This document shows, in pieces, positions 33,063-43,569 of a stretch of DNA of 64,000 nucleotides; position 1 is the first letter of the stretch; every line of letters starts with the position of its first letter. The translations under genes and the position numbers were made by a program. The notes beneath the pieces are model-generated. The model made no database searches. It had not been told where the DNA came from and saw only the letters and a list, made by a program, of their open reading frames with translations. The DNA comes from Maniola hyperantus (lineage: Eukaryota; Arthropoda; Insecta; Lepidoptera; Nymphalidae), in NCBI RefSeq assembly GCF_902806685.2, contig NC_048561.1, forward strand, positions 4,959,157-5,023,156, written 5' to 3'.

Positions 33063-33848
33063 TTGACCCATCGCTTCCTCGCCGCTGGCTGACGGACGCC
33101 CGCCGGGCTTCATCTGGCGGGCTCGACCTCGCTGAGCGGCGGGTGGAAAGCCCACGGACACACCACGTCGCGCTGCAGTGGCCGATCGCACGCGGGCTCG
33201 TTTGAACTGCAGCGCGCCCACCGGACTGACTCCACTGACCAGTGGTCACACCCCGCGACCCGCCTGTAGTTGCAGGCGGCGTTGCTACCACTGAAGGGGG
33301 CCATCGCCCCGAACAGTTACCCCGGGACCCGCAAGGGTCCGCGTGGACGACCAGACTCGCGCGTGCCCAATGCAACCACAAGCAGCCAACCGACCACCTG
33401 ACCTAAGGGTCATTGTGGAAGGTCCTCGACCACAGCGGGCTGAGCACGGTGGACAGCAGCAATAGCGTCGAGCTTCGAACCTGCCACTTGTCTTAAGGGT
33501 CACAGTGGTGAGGGGTTCGCAACAGCAACGGGTGGAGAGCTTCAGATATCCGCTGCGATCAACAGGTTTTTAAACCATATAGCTCCCCCCAAGTGTTAAT
33601 AGTTATTTAACAGTGTCTCTTAGTGAGTAACAAGTAAACTTTTCCGACGGCCATTTTAAATGAACTTTTCCGGCGGCCATTTTGAATTGAACTTTTCCGT
33701 CGGCCATTTTGAAGTCATATAGTGAGAGGTCCCACATATCTAAATAACTTTAATGTGATAGCTTATGTATTAACCATTATGTGCTAACCTTTATGTACTA
33801 ACCTTTATTTATATTGGTTCTAGCTAATGTTTAATCTTGTATCCATTT

Positions 33849-35026
33849 ACTTGCAACCATTATCACCTCGGGTGTCCCGCAGGGCTCTCTCTTAGGTCCA
33901 CTCTTCTTTAACCTATTCGTCAATGATCTTGTAGACAAATTACATTGTGAGAGTTTGTTTTATGCCGATGACCTCAAAATTTTCAAATCAATTGACAATA
34001 TAAATGATGCTCTTTGTCTTCAAGATGATTTGAACGCTGTTGCTGACTGGTGCACCGATAATCGTATGAGTCTTAATATTGATAAATGTTTTGTGGTCAG
34101 CTTTACTCAAAGAAAGTCTAAGAAGATTGAATTTAATTACTCTTTGAAAGGTCAAACTCTCACAAGAAAGACATCGGCTAAGGATCTTGGTGTCATATTT
34201 GATGACAAATTGACGTTTAGAGATCATTACGAATACATAATTGCCAAATGTAACAAACTGGTAGGATTTATTTTAAGATCGACGAGGAATTTTAAAAAGC
34301 CTTCTAGCTCGATACATCTTTATCAAGCCATGGTTCGAAGTATAATGGAATATAATTCTGTAATATGGTCTCCGTACTATGCAGTTCATTGTCATCGCTT
34401 AGAAAGCGTACAAAAGAAATTTATTCGCATTTTATCTTATCGGCATCATTTCGGCCATAGGCGCACACCTTACCACGACAGACTGAAACACTTTGGGTTA
34501 CGAACTTTAGAATTTCGCCGGAAGTATTATCATTTAATGTCTCTACATAGGATTATTCACTCCAAAATAGATTCTCCTGTATTGCTGTCGTTGATTAATA
34601 TTAATTATAATGTCCGATTTAGAAACCCTAGAACTTTTGCCCTTAGTGTATATAAGAACAATACTTCCTTTTACAATCCCGTTGTCCGTATGTGTCGCCT
34701 GTATAATGATCTTTTCACAGCTAACCGTAATATTGACATTTTTAATAATAATTTGAACACATTTAAAACACATATTAATCAACATTTTGCATCTTCTCCA
34801 CTTTAAGTATATTTTTCATAGTTAATTTTCTTGTATTTCTTTTTTCTGTGTTTTTATAAATTGTATCTTATCAGTTAGTTAGTGCATATATTTATTTAAG
34901 AATTGTTGTGTACACATATTTAGGGTTACCGCTTAGATTTAATCTATTGTTTTTTATTTTTATTTGGACCATTTATAGCTGAAACCTGTTTTGTGTGCCT
35001 TTATAATAAAATAAAAATAAAAAAAA
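33849..35026 (+). mobile_element. 5'-truncated LINE (family B), copy A
   Basis: Begins inside the reverse transcriptase at TSGVPQGSLLGPLFFNLFVN, then FYADDLKIF (catalytic DD), MSLNIDKCFVVSFT, KDLGVIFDDKLTF, and a C-terminal HRLESVQKKFIRILSYRHHF, ending HFASSPL at 34806. The frame is open for 319 codons. The 3' untranslated region runs to an AATAAAATAAAAATAAAAAA tail near 35026. The clade is CR1/Jockey-like by the VQKKF-I-R motif. A second copy with almost the same sequence lies at 49352-50120. Confidence 0.88.
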
Positions 35027-35029
35027 AAT

Positions 35030-36060
35030 CTAATGCTTACGTACTAATCATTATGTGTATTGGTTTTTAGTTGATAACTAATCATGAATGTATAGCTAAT
35101 CATACTTTATTTCACAGGCAGTGTGTTTATAAAAGTGTAGCGACACTCAAGTTAATTAAATTAAAAGTGAAACGTAGTAAAGAAGGCTGCGTCGCAGACC
35201 TTGTGTTAGCAGTATAGGCTCTAAGATTCCGTATTCAGACCGGCTGATGCGGTAGAACGGTGTTCTATATTTTTATACATATCGACTGTCGGTTAACATT
35301 TTATATCAAGCCTGTTACCATTTCGAGTGAATAATAAGCGTCGGTTCACAACCATTTTCGTTCAGTCGTCGTTTAAACTAAGTGTTAACATTCGAGTGAA
35401 CGATAATCGTATCGTACATAGCCGACGTTTACTGTTTAGTCTTTGTTAACCTGATTAGGTTTTATGTGACTTAATAACTTACAACTATTAGATCTAAAGT
35501 TTAAATATATGATTGAGTCCTATGAGATCCAACTACTTTAGGTTGTATTAATGTTCGTGTTTATAATTGTATAAACTTTTATATTTAAAACTTAATGGTA
35601 AGTGATCATGTGCAGCATATGTGCGTTGTATATGCTTATTTGAATAACTCGTGTACCTATACTTTGTTTATAATCTAAAACTGTATTACCCTGCCTTAGT
35701 AATACTATTGTGTTTTTGTGTATTTTATTCATAATGTTGTCATTTGTAAATTGATATAATAAGTTGTGTCACTTGTTTACATAATATAATTGTGTCTCAT
35801 GTTCATTTGTCTAACGGACAGTGTTTTGTCAGTTGTCATATTTTGTGATTGATTTTTATTTTCATAATAAATATGTATTGTGTTCTAATGAATGATGTTT
35901 GATTTGAGACTATGGTCTCGTGTGTGAACCCGTGAAAACTACTATCCTTTTAAAACCGTAAGTAGCGATTACTCCTGTAGTTCAGTCTGAACTGGCAGTG
36001 CGTAAAGCTCAAATTGAGTTGAGCACCTCTAGATTTTTTTACTAGTTCCTATCTAAACAT
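35030..36060. other. AT-rich interior/LTR-like part of the composite insertion
   Basis: No ORF or motif was identified. TATAAAAGTG at about 35130 could be a promoter-like box. 35880-36068 would be the right terminal part of the presumed LTR. Confidence 0.4.
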
Positions 36061-36073
36061 ACGGAACAGAGGT

Positions 36074-36260
36074 CAACTTACGACAGCTGTCCTTTGTGTC
36101 CGCATCTGGGAATTATGTACCTCCGCTGCTGATATTTCCACGAAGGCAGAACTTCTTGTTGGTGCTCCAACACACACACAGGCGCAGTTTCGGTTTGTCA
36201 TCCAAGTGGCTGGATGCAAAGCGAAATTTTTGTTCAGCGGCACGCGCGGCGCGCAGTCTT
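36074..36260 (+). pseudogene. pogo/Tigger transposase, part 2 of the split copy
   Basis: QLTTAVLCV continues after a frameshift as VSASGNYVPPLLIFPRR, and then in another frame as GAPTHTGA and HPSGWMQSEIFVQ. These follow AERG in pogo transposases (second catalytic region). It is the downstream half of the copy interrupted at 31493. Confidence 0.85.
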
Positions 36261-36384
36261 AAATGCGACGCGTGCGCGAAATGACCCCCTTGATAAAGGA
36301 CCCCGGATGGGTTCGAAACTAGTCGGGCTAACGTCGACTAGATACGTGAGTATAGCCGTAGAAATATACTTATATTCTGTTTTA

Positions 36385-36545
36385 GGTAATGAGCTAAATG
36401 ACCGACCAAGGCAACTAAGCCAGCTCAAAATACAATGGAAAAGTATGAAAATAAATGCCAGGAAGAGTTTTGGCAGCTACAAAACAGAACTACATAAAAC
36501 TGGTAGTGGCACAAGACCAGCAACACCTGATGAAATAATATTAGA
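36385..36545 (+). pseudogene. Myb/SANT-like domain fragment
   Basis: RQLSQLKIQWKSMKINARKS, YKTELHKTGSGTRPATPDE: the third helix and K-T-G-G-G-P-like tail of MSANTD-type proteins encoded by several DNA transposons. Fragment only. Confidence 0.5.
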
Positions 36546-36586
36546 AACTAGCTTCTGCTCGCGGCTTCGCCCGCGTGGCCTACAGC

Positions 36587-36732
36587 CAGTGGCGTGCACA
36601 GGGTTTGAACCTAGGGTAAGCATTAGGTAGCTAACTACCTATTTAATGACAGGTCATCATAAAAAATGAGCACTAAGCCATTTCAACTAGGGTAAGCAGT
36701 GCTTTTATGCCTCTATGATCTGCACGCCACTG
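36587..36732. mobile_element. 146-bp hAT-type MITE, copy 1
   Basis: Ends CAGTGGCGTGCACAGG and reverse complement of CAGTGGCGTGCAGATC, flanked by the exact 8-bp duplication CCTACAGC (36579-36586, 36733-36740). Same length as the copy at 50764-50909. It is inserted in an older repeat whose start CTCGCGGCTTCGCCCGCGTGG precedes it. Confidence 0.95.
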
Positions 36733-36806
36733 CCTACAGCAAACAAATGGCTTTTTTTCCCAGAAAAAACATTACATCAGGACGCGCACCCTGAACGATT
36801 GATTGA

Positions 36807-37018
36807 TTGATTGATAGAAAATTAAGTTATGATAAAAATCCAGTTAATTACCAAAAAGATGATTTAATTTTAGTTAGAAATGAGAGTACCAACAAAATGG
36901 ATCCACTGTATAAAGGACCATATTTAGTAATTAAGGATATTGATCCTAATGTTGAAATAATTAAAAAGAATAAAACTGAAATTATACATAAAAATCGTAC
37001 AAAACCTTACAAAAGTTA
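36807..37018 (+). pseudogene. Errantivirus/gypsy-like pol C-terminus fragment
   Basis: YDKNPVNYQKDDLILVRNES, MDPLYKGPYLVI, then VEIIKKNKTEIIHKNRTKPY and a stop. The LDPLYxGPYxV and HKNRxKxY motifs close the integrase of insect Ty3/gypsy errantivirus-like elements. About 70 codons open. No adjacent env or LTR on this side. Confidence 0.8.
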
Positions 37019-37264
37019 ATTATAATTTTATTATGTAATCATAAATTTTACAATTGTTTTTCATTGTGTTCAAAAGAATTAAAGATAGTCTAGTAACCTT
37101 TTTTAAGTAAAGGTACTCTAAAGGAAGTTAGGTACTTTAAAGGACTCTTTGTATTATTAGTTAATTAGTGTGTTATAGACTTACTTGGGTAATCATGTAA
37201 TCATGTGATCAGCAAAACATTGCTGTGTTCCCGGGTGTAAGGAGAGTCAAGGTAGGTAGCCCTT

Positions 37265-37695
37265 ATACCCTAGAATATGTAAATGGTTAATTTTTTAAGG
37301 AAATTAAAAAGTAAAATCTTCAAGGGGTGCCATATATGCACAAATAAACTTACAGCAGCAGATGGAGATGGGGGCGAATTTATAAAATTCCGAGAATATG
37401 CAGGCTTACGTAGGCTTTGCTATCCCAGCAGTGATTTGAATCAGTTATTAACGGATGTAAAGCATATAATTCATGAAATGATTAAAAAAATATTGAGAAG
37501 AGATACCTTCACGAATTTTTAAAAACAGCAATATTTACGATAGTAGATTTTGAATTGTTTGCCCATAATAAAGAAAAAAATATTGATTACATTATAAAAC
37601 TAACAAGATTTATGATTTATAATTATTGTAAAAACATAAACAAAATAATGACAGGCAAATCAAAAATTTATGATGTAAATGATCAATTTCAATTG
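37265..37695 (+). pseudogene. P/THAP9-type transposase C-terminal fragment
   Basis: LRKLKSKIFKGCHICTNKL, YAGLRRLCYPSSDLNQLLTD, then after a frameshift IDYIIKLTRFMIYNYCKNIN and NKIMTGKSKIYDV. A C-x2-C pair, a glycine-leucine PS block and a final helix reading KIMTGKSK fit the C-terminal region of P-type transposases. It is on the opposite strand from, and far from, the catalytic fragment at 25932, so not the same copy. Confidence 0.45.
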
Positions 37696-37759
37696 AAAAC
37701 GAGTAAAAAAAATTGCGTTTAGGAAAGTGGACTTGAGCCCTTTTGAAAATAACCGTTCA

Positions 37760-38085
37760 AATATTTTTCATTCGCGACATTAAAAGTACTAGCGGATGAC
37801 GAAAAGTATGTCGCTGATAGGGAAAACATACCAGAAAACATTGAATCATCTGCAAATGTTGATTGTTGAATTCAATCGTTACTTGCCAGAATATTTCGAA
37901 ACTGAAACTAAAGTTGATCAAAAACTGATTCGCAATCCTTTTAGCACGGATGCTGTCAAAGTTACAGATTAAATCTAGGAAGAATTCCTTGAATTTCAAA
38001 ATGATAGAAACTGTAAGGATGTATTTCAATCTAATTCACTTAAGTTTTGGTGTAAAAAACAATTTCTTACATCAAAATCAGCTTT
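37760..38085 (+). pseudogene. hAT (SCAND3/ZBED-like) transposase fragment
   Basis: IVEFNRYLPEYFETETK, KLIRNPFSTDAVKVTD, EEFLEFQNDRNCKDVF, SLKFWCKKQFLTSK. The I-R-N-P-F, E-E-x-L-E-L and L-x-x-F-W motifs in this spacing are those of hAT-derived ZBED/SCAND3 proteins just before the dimerisation domain. One stop is visible at 37971. Confidence 0.6.
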
Positions 38086-38099
38086 AAAAAAACTGAGTG

Positions 38100-38285
38100 A
38101 TAGTGAGTGTGAGAAGGAGAAGCTGCTGGAAAGCTATTGAAGCCTCTTTTAGTAATTGTGGTGAAGCTTTCCGTAGCGCTAAAAGCCTAGAACTGAAAAG
38201 CGTATTAAGAAAGAAGTCTGCTTTAATTCGTGCCGAAACATACAATGCTGGAGGTGGTCCTAGTTACAGCCCCTGATCTTACAGA
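38100..38285 (+). pseudogene. Second Myb/SANT-like fragment
   Basis: SLELKSVLRKKSALIRAETY, NAGGGPSYSP: the GGGP tail following a basic helix is the signature of MSANTD-type transposon accessory proteins. Short and frameshifted. Confidence 0.4.
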
Positions 38286-38750
38286 TACACCGGCACTAGA
38301 GTTTCAACAAACTGAAACAAATGGTTAGGACAACTACAATCAATGAAGAATGAGATAACTTCCTTGGAAAGCAGCTGTATTTTAAACAATTACGAAACTA
38401 CCAAAACTGAAATGACCACGTACCGTGATTCACTAAAAGATCTTCAAACAGAAACTGTGTTAGCACTGTTCAAGATTAAACTACAAGACTACATGTCATG
38501 GAACAACATGACAGACCCAGCAACCTAGTGTTTCAATGTCAAAATTTCAAAAGTACAATTAAAAAAAAAAAAAATGTGTACCAAGACCACAAAAATGAGA
38601 ATTTGATCTCGATAGTAACTCAGATGTCAAAAGTTGTATCGTGCGACTTAATCACCACTGCACGCACATCGCGAAAATAAATAAAGATGATATAATGAAA
38701 AGGAGATGGCGCTAGTTACGGATACAGCTAAACCCAGGCACCGCCGGGGG

Positions 38751-39041
38751 AGTTAACATGTCGTCCAGCAGTCCAGCTTCGTATCGAAATTCGCCATCTC
38801 ATCACGTCCGGCACATGGCATCATCAAGGTCTGCAGTCACTTCCGTACGTGATCTCTGGTGCAAAAGTGACAGAACTTAAGAATAGTAGAGGGGAAACCA
38901 ATATAAAATCAAGAGAGTTAGTATTAAGGTAACATTAATCTAGCCTAAGTACTTAGTATTGTAACTTAGACAGTAAAGAATAAAGTTAGTTAGTAAAAAG
39001 CCTTCGTTTCTCTTTATCCACCCTGGAACGCCGCTTACGTA
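38751..39041 (+). mobile_element. Errantivirus-like LTR
   Basis: Starts AGTTAACATGTCG and ends TTACGTAATT. AATAAA lies at 38979. GACGCAGTCGGTAGGATT follows at 39042, close to the GGCGCAGTCGG primer-binding site used by errantiviruses. AGTTA...AATT ends are also typical. GCCGGGGG directly upstream looks like a polypurine tract, so this LTR could be read as 5' or 3', suggesting a joined or rearranged pair. Confidence 0.65.
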
Positions 39042-39114
39042 ATTGACGCAGTCGGTAGGATTAATTCGACCATGGAGTTAATATTAAAAAAGTGATGTTG
39101 CAAGAGAATATAGT

Positions 39115-39292
39115 TTAGTCAAGTATGCCAAATTGGCACAGCTGTTAGTTATAACTAGTGAGAACGTAGAAGACTTAGTGCAAGAAGTACTCAGGTTAGA
39201 GAATAGCTTAGCTTTTATTCATGCTTCTAGCATGCATTACACTATGATCGATATAGCTACGTTGGAGGAAATGGTCGCTAAACTTAAGTACA
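39115..39292 (+). pseudogene. Errantivirus env-like fragment
   Basis: About 55 codons contain EVLRLENSLAFIHASSMHY and TMIDIATLEEMV, a helical segment found in the envelope proteins of insect errantiviruses. The fragment breaks into the 240-bp duplication at 39292. It directly follows the LTR, where gag would be expected, so the internal region is largely deleted. Insect endogenous element; non-functional. Confidence 0.5.
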
Positions 39293-39709
39293 GGCGGCGC
39301 GGGCAAACACAAGCAACAAAAAAGAGAAACGAGCAAATTACATTAGAATAGTGCTCGATCTACCCCAATTGATCATTTTTGGAGAAAACCCAGTCAGAAT
39401 TACTATCACACCAAATAGTTCAAAAAGGAAATTTCATACAAATTCAGACTTGCAACAGAAAAGCAAGGTTAATACATTAACACATTATTTAAAATATAGG
39501 CCTCTATCTGGTACACCAGGGACTAGTTCACAGGCGGCGCGGGGAAACACAAGCAACAAAAAAGAGAAACGAGCAAATTACATTAGAATAGTGCTCGATC
39601 TACCCCAATTGATCATTTTTGGAGAAACCCCAGTCAGAATTACTATCACACCAAATAGTTCAAAAAGGAAATTTCATACAAATTCAGACTTGCAACAGAA
39701 AAGCAAGGT
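39288..39709 (+). repeat. 240-bp direct tandem duplication
   Basis: 39288-39469 and 39528-39709 are almost identical over about 180 bp (AGGCGGCGCGGG..., GTGCTCGATCTACCCCAATT, AAAAAGGAAATTTCATACAA). A frame on the + strand runs through both copies (39351-39809) but stops in a different frame within the env-like part. Probably a replication slip or nested end of the errantivirus-like element. Confidence 0.85.
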
Positions 39710-39854
39710 GTCGCCTGAAATTGAAATCATTGAGGAGGCGAAACTAATTAGCCCGCGTGTTTGTATATCACGTGGGAAAGAACACGTTAGTCCTATGAAG
39801 TCTTCATAGTAGAATGACATGGTACCTATACGTATCGATCATTGAGTAGTCAAA

Positions 39855-40500
39855 CGACGAAACTATGGCCTTTCTCGAGGCATATCAAAGTGAACCGTGC
39901 ATATGGAATCCGAAGGACGTAAACCATAAAAAGATAAAAAGAAAGAAGCAGACGCTTGGAAGGCCTCCTACGCACTGGCGACCATGGTCGCCGCGACCTG
40001 GCCGCGGCGGCCAGTGAATTCTGGACTTTATATGGCAATCGCTATAGCCCCTACGCACTTAGCGGCCAGCGACCAGCGGCCACCGTTGGCCGCGGCGTCC
40101 AATTTGATGCCACGCGACCAGCGACCAATCGTGGCCGTCGAGAACATCACTTCTGTATTAAAATTCATCAGTGCTACCGCATCGGCCGCGGCGACCAGAC
40201 GTGTAGCTAGCTACAGAGTGATTATTTTACAATGGCCAATTTCGACACGGAAAGGTTCATAATTGAAGTTGAAAATAGAAGAGGTTTATGGGATTTAGCA
40301 TCAAATGATTACTCCAATAAAGTCCAATGAAGTCGACTGCAAATTTTTCGGCCGTCCACATGTCGCGCTTGCCTACGCACCGGCGACCATAGCCGCGGCG
40401 GCCTGGCCGCGTCTATGGTCGCCAGTGCGTAGGAGGCCTTAAATAAGCCAGTTAAAGAACTGAAGGCGAAAAAACAACTTCAACGTCTTCCATCACTTCC
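39855..40500 (+). pseudogene. MADF-domain gene relic split by a Harbinger-like insertion
   Basis: FLEAYQSEPCIWNPKDVNHK at 39862-39940 is the start of a MADF domain. KPVKELKAKKQLQRLPS at about 40446-40500 is its later helix. Between them lies a 480-bp TIR element. The gene is not on the host list I can recognise; MADF proteins are carried by Harbinger elements, so this may itself be TE-derived. Confidence 0.5.
39960..40440. mobile_element. Harbinger-like deletion derivative or MITE
   Basis: Termini AAGGCCTCCTACGCACTGGC and GCCAGTGCGTAGGAGGCCTT are inverted. GGCGACCA/GGCCGCGG motifs crowd both ends as subterminal repeats. Inside, MANFDTERFIIEVENRRGLW at 40234-40293 is another MADF start, so it seems to be an internally deleted Harbinger copy that kept its accessory-gene first exon. 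No convincing TWA duplication was found. Confidence 0.7.
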
Positions 40501-40802
40501 ATATTTGTCTGCACACCTTGCCTGTCCGTAATGGTCGGTTCACATTATTCCAGTAGCATTCCAGTCCAGCATTCCAGTCCAGTGCTGGAATGCTACTGGA
40601 ACAATGTGAACCTGCACTGGAATGTACCCATTCCAGTGATCAATCCAGTCCAGTGACTGGAATGACGGTCTATTTTTCATTCCAGCTCGCCCATTCCAGC
40701 GCCACTGGAATAGTGTGAACGGCCAATCCAGTGCTTGATTACACGTTTTACAGTGAACACGCATTGTTGTTTTTTGTGGAGTTCTATAGCTAATTCCTAA
40801 CA

Positions 40803-42595
40803 ATGAAATTAACTGAAAACCAAACTCTTCTGTTTGTTTCTTTGTATAGAGAACATGTGTGTCTGTGGGATATCACTTCAGAATTTTATAAACACAAAGG
40901 CATGCGCCAATCCGCCCTGCAAAAAATTTGTGAGGGTATGCAAATAGAAGGTTTTACTGTAGAAGATGTAAAAAATAAAATAAAAAGTATGCGATCTACA
41001 TACTACCTTGAACTGGACAAGATTAAAAAATCCTCCACTTCTGGTGCTAGTGGTGATGTTTACCAGCCGAAGATAAAATGGTTCGCCGAGTTCAATTCAT
41101 TTATAAGAAATGCAATGGTGAAAAGAAAAGTACAGGTTTGTTTGTTAAGAAATTAAATTATTCAGAATTTATTAATGAAATTATATAATTCTAAGATTAT
41201 TTAGAATGAATGATAAATTGAAATGAATTTTCGTCTACAACCAGTGACTATAAAATTTACAGTTACCTACTTTTTAAAAAATCATATTATTTTGCCACGG
41301 TACTTTCCCTTCGTTCACAAAATAATTAGTATACTGTGTTCTTTTCTCTCTTGCACTTAACGATGAATGGTTACTGCCTTGCTGTGTGATACTGTTTAAA
41401 CCGCGTACGTCAGTTCTCCACATACCTTCAATCAAACTGTGGGTATCAATATCATCGCGGTCAACAGAACAAGTAGTTAGATAAGCGCTCGACTTTTTTC
41501 GTAACCAGTTGTGTAGAGAACAAGCTGCAAATACAATGTGATCCACAGTATCTATCTTTGTCGAAATAGCCTTTTCGAAAACTCGAAATCGGTTTGCTAA
41601 TATTCCAAAAGCATTTTCGACAATGCGTCTGGCACGTGATAATCTGTAATTAAATATTTTTTCTTCAAAACTTAAATTGGGCCCAGGATATGGTTTCATC
41701 ATGTATGTTTTTAATGGAAAGGCAGCATCAGCTACAATTACCCCTCCTTCTGGTATAAAGCCGCTAGTTTCCAATTGATTATAGATAGAACAGTTTTTGA
41801 AAATACCACCATCAGATGCACTTCCATTTGCTCCTACGTTGATATAGGTAAAGCAATAATCGTGGTCTACAAGTGCCATTAAAACAATGCTATTATCTTT
41901 TTTATAATTAAAATTCACACTTCCATACTCCTTGGAGCCCGTAATTTTAATATGTTTTCCATCAATCGCTCCGTAGCAAAGGGGAAAGTTCCACTTATTC
42001 CGAAATCCTTTCTCGATTTGTCCCCATTCGAGTGGCGTACTTGGTACCTGTAATAAAATAATAATTTTATTTTCAGGAAAATACAGAATCTCAATCTAGA
42101 GTGCGGGCTGATGACGATCCCTCCGCTTTTGCACCAGAAACTCCTACACCAGAAACTCCTACACCGGAAACTCCTACACCGGAAACTTCTGCACCGGAAC
42201 CACGAAAGAAGAAGTCTAGATTAACAGAGTTATCTGCAATTGTCAAAAACATGAAGGAGATCAAAAATGACTTCTCCAACTCAGAAAGAGAGGAAGATGA
42301 ATTTGATATCTTTGGAAAATACATTGCAACGCAATTAAGAAAACTTTCCACAGAACAGGCTATCCTAGGCCAAGAAGAAATACAAAAAGTGGTAACAAAA
42401 TGTAGACTGAACGATTTGAGATTTAGTAATACGAGTTATTCTCACATACTACAAGCGCCTGGTCCAAGTTCTAATACATTTTCAATGAGTCCAGCATCTA
42501 CTACAGACACCCAAGCCACTGATGATTCACTTAATTTATTGTGTGAAGATACAGAATACGCCAATATTATTATGAATGCTTTCAATCAAGCTTAA
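40803..42595 (+). CDS. MADF partner protein of Harbinger 2, two exons
   Basis: Exon 1 is 40803-41135 (donor GTTTGT at 41136) and exon 2 is 42077-42595 (acceptor TTTTCAG ending 42076). The join is phase 0 (KVQ then ENTESQ). Exon 1 gives a whole MADF domain: LFVSLYREHVCLWDITSEFY, AVLQKI-like helix, KIKSMRSTYYLELDK and KWFAEFNSFI. Exon 2 has four PETPT repeats, a basic stretch PRKKKSR, and a BESS-like EFDIFGKYIATQLRKLSTEQ. Residues total 283. Role inferred as subterminal DNA binding with the transposase. Confidence 0.88.
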
Positions 42596-43102
42596 ATGTG
42601 AAATAGTGTTAAGTATGAGGAAATTATAATAAAGAAAATTAGTTACCTTGATGTGATCTTTTAATGCCCTTTTTATTTCTTGACAAACTTCTGATATGAT
42701 TTGCGATATAGATGATTTTGGCAACCGAAACAGATGACTGAGGCTTCTGTAACTATTTCCAGTAGATAAAAAGGATAGAGTGACTTCTAGTTTTAATTTT
42801 GCAGGTATGGCATCTCTTAATAATGTATCGTTACGTTGAATATTGTTTGAAATTAATGATAACAACTCCTCAAAATTTTCTGCTGTCATTCTCATTGCCA
42901 ATCTATATTCATAGGCATCTTCTGATTTCAGCTGTTGCAAAAGCATTGTTGAGCCTCCTTTTACATTTCTTTCGCTTATCCAGTTTCTCACCCAAATCCG
43001 CTTTTTTCTTTTTAGTTCTTCTTCAACTACATCAGTTACTTCTTCTAACAGTAATAATTGAACAGTTTTAAAACAATTTCTAAACTCCTTTCTTGAAAGC
43101 AT
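41274..43102 (-). CDS. Harbinger 2 DDE transposase, two exons
   Basis: Exon 1 is 43102-42647 (ATG at 43102; donor GTAACT) and exon 2 is 42047-41274 (acceptor TTATTACAG). The join reads KDHIKVPSTPLEWGQIEKGF, as expected for the family. Exon 1 holds the helix-turn-helix LEVTLSFLSTGNSYRSLSHL. Exon 2 has D in GAIDGKHIK, D in VADAAFPL and E in SRARRIVENAFG, and ends FVNEGKVPWQNNMIF. All three catalytic residues are present and no stop interrupts. About 409 residues. Confidence 0.9.
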
Positions 43103-43234
43103 TGTCACTATAGTGTTACCGATCTAACAGCTTTTGAATGACTGGAATAATGTGGACGATATAATCCAGTCCAGCACTGGACTGGATTAACTCGCTGGAT
43201 TACTGGACTGGAATAATGTGAACTGACCATAACA

Positions 43235-43565
43235 CACTAACACACTCGCAAGTGATAAATCTAAAACACTTTATAAGAAAAGTTGGTCAGTCTCGAACGG
43301 AGTCTCCTCGAAACCGGGGCGAATCGAGGTAGTAAGTATCTCTTCGGTCGGTATCAGGGCTCTGCCGGCGGCTGTTGACCTTTTATATCCCGTGTACCTA
43401 CTCGTGGGAACTGTATGGATAATCTTCCAAACCAACAGAACCTTTCTAACACCACTGGTGGAACAACTCAGGAGCAGAGGAATGTTTTGGACTCTGCACA
43501 ACCTGAGACCTCACAGGAACGGAGGACATTAACGGACTTCAAACCGGAACTTCTGGCTTCTTGGA
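43235..43565. other. No gene seen
   Basis: GC-richer patch at 43285-43380 without a recognisable motif, between Harbinger 2 and the 300-bp repeats. Confidence 0.4.
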
Positions 43566-43569
43566 ACTT

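Larger units (their letters stand above)
31494..36068. mobile_element. Composite insertion, 4575 bp, with 5-bp TSD GAGGT
   Basis: The insertion begins TGTTACGGACAAGC and ends CATACGGAACA, flanked by GAGGT at 31489-31493 and 36069-36073. Removing it and one GAGGT rejoins the pogo frame exactly (AERG then QLTTAVLCV). TG...CA ends and a 5-bp duplication fit an LTR retroelement, possibly a solo LTR enlarged by later insertions. Two identical LTRs were not seen inside. It contains a Jockey fragment and a separate 5'-truncated LINE. Confidence 0.75.
40532..43229. mobile_element. PIF/Harbinger DNA transposon 2, complete, 2698 bp
   Basis: Ends TGGTCGGTTCACATTATTCC and its inverted copy (22 of 23 bp match), with TAA duplicated at 40529-40531 and 43230-43232. 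Many CCAGTCCAG/CTGGACTGG subterminal motifs at both ends. Contains a MADF gene (+) and a transposase gene (-), both split and interlocked as in element 1, with frames open. TIR and protein sequences differ strongly from element 1, so it is a different family. Confidence 0.95.

Noticed and set aside
32173..33503. Several long GC-rich ORFs antisense or out of frame with the Jockey reverse transcriptase
   Set aside because: High GC reduces stop codons; only the frame with GVPQGS and YADD is meaningful.
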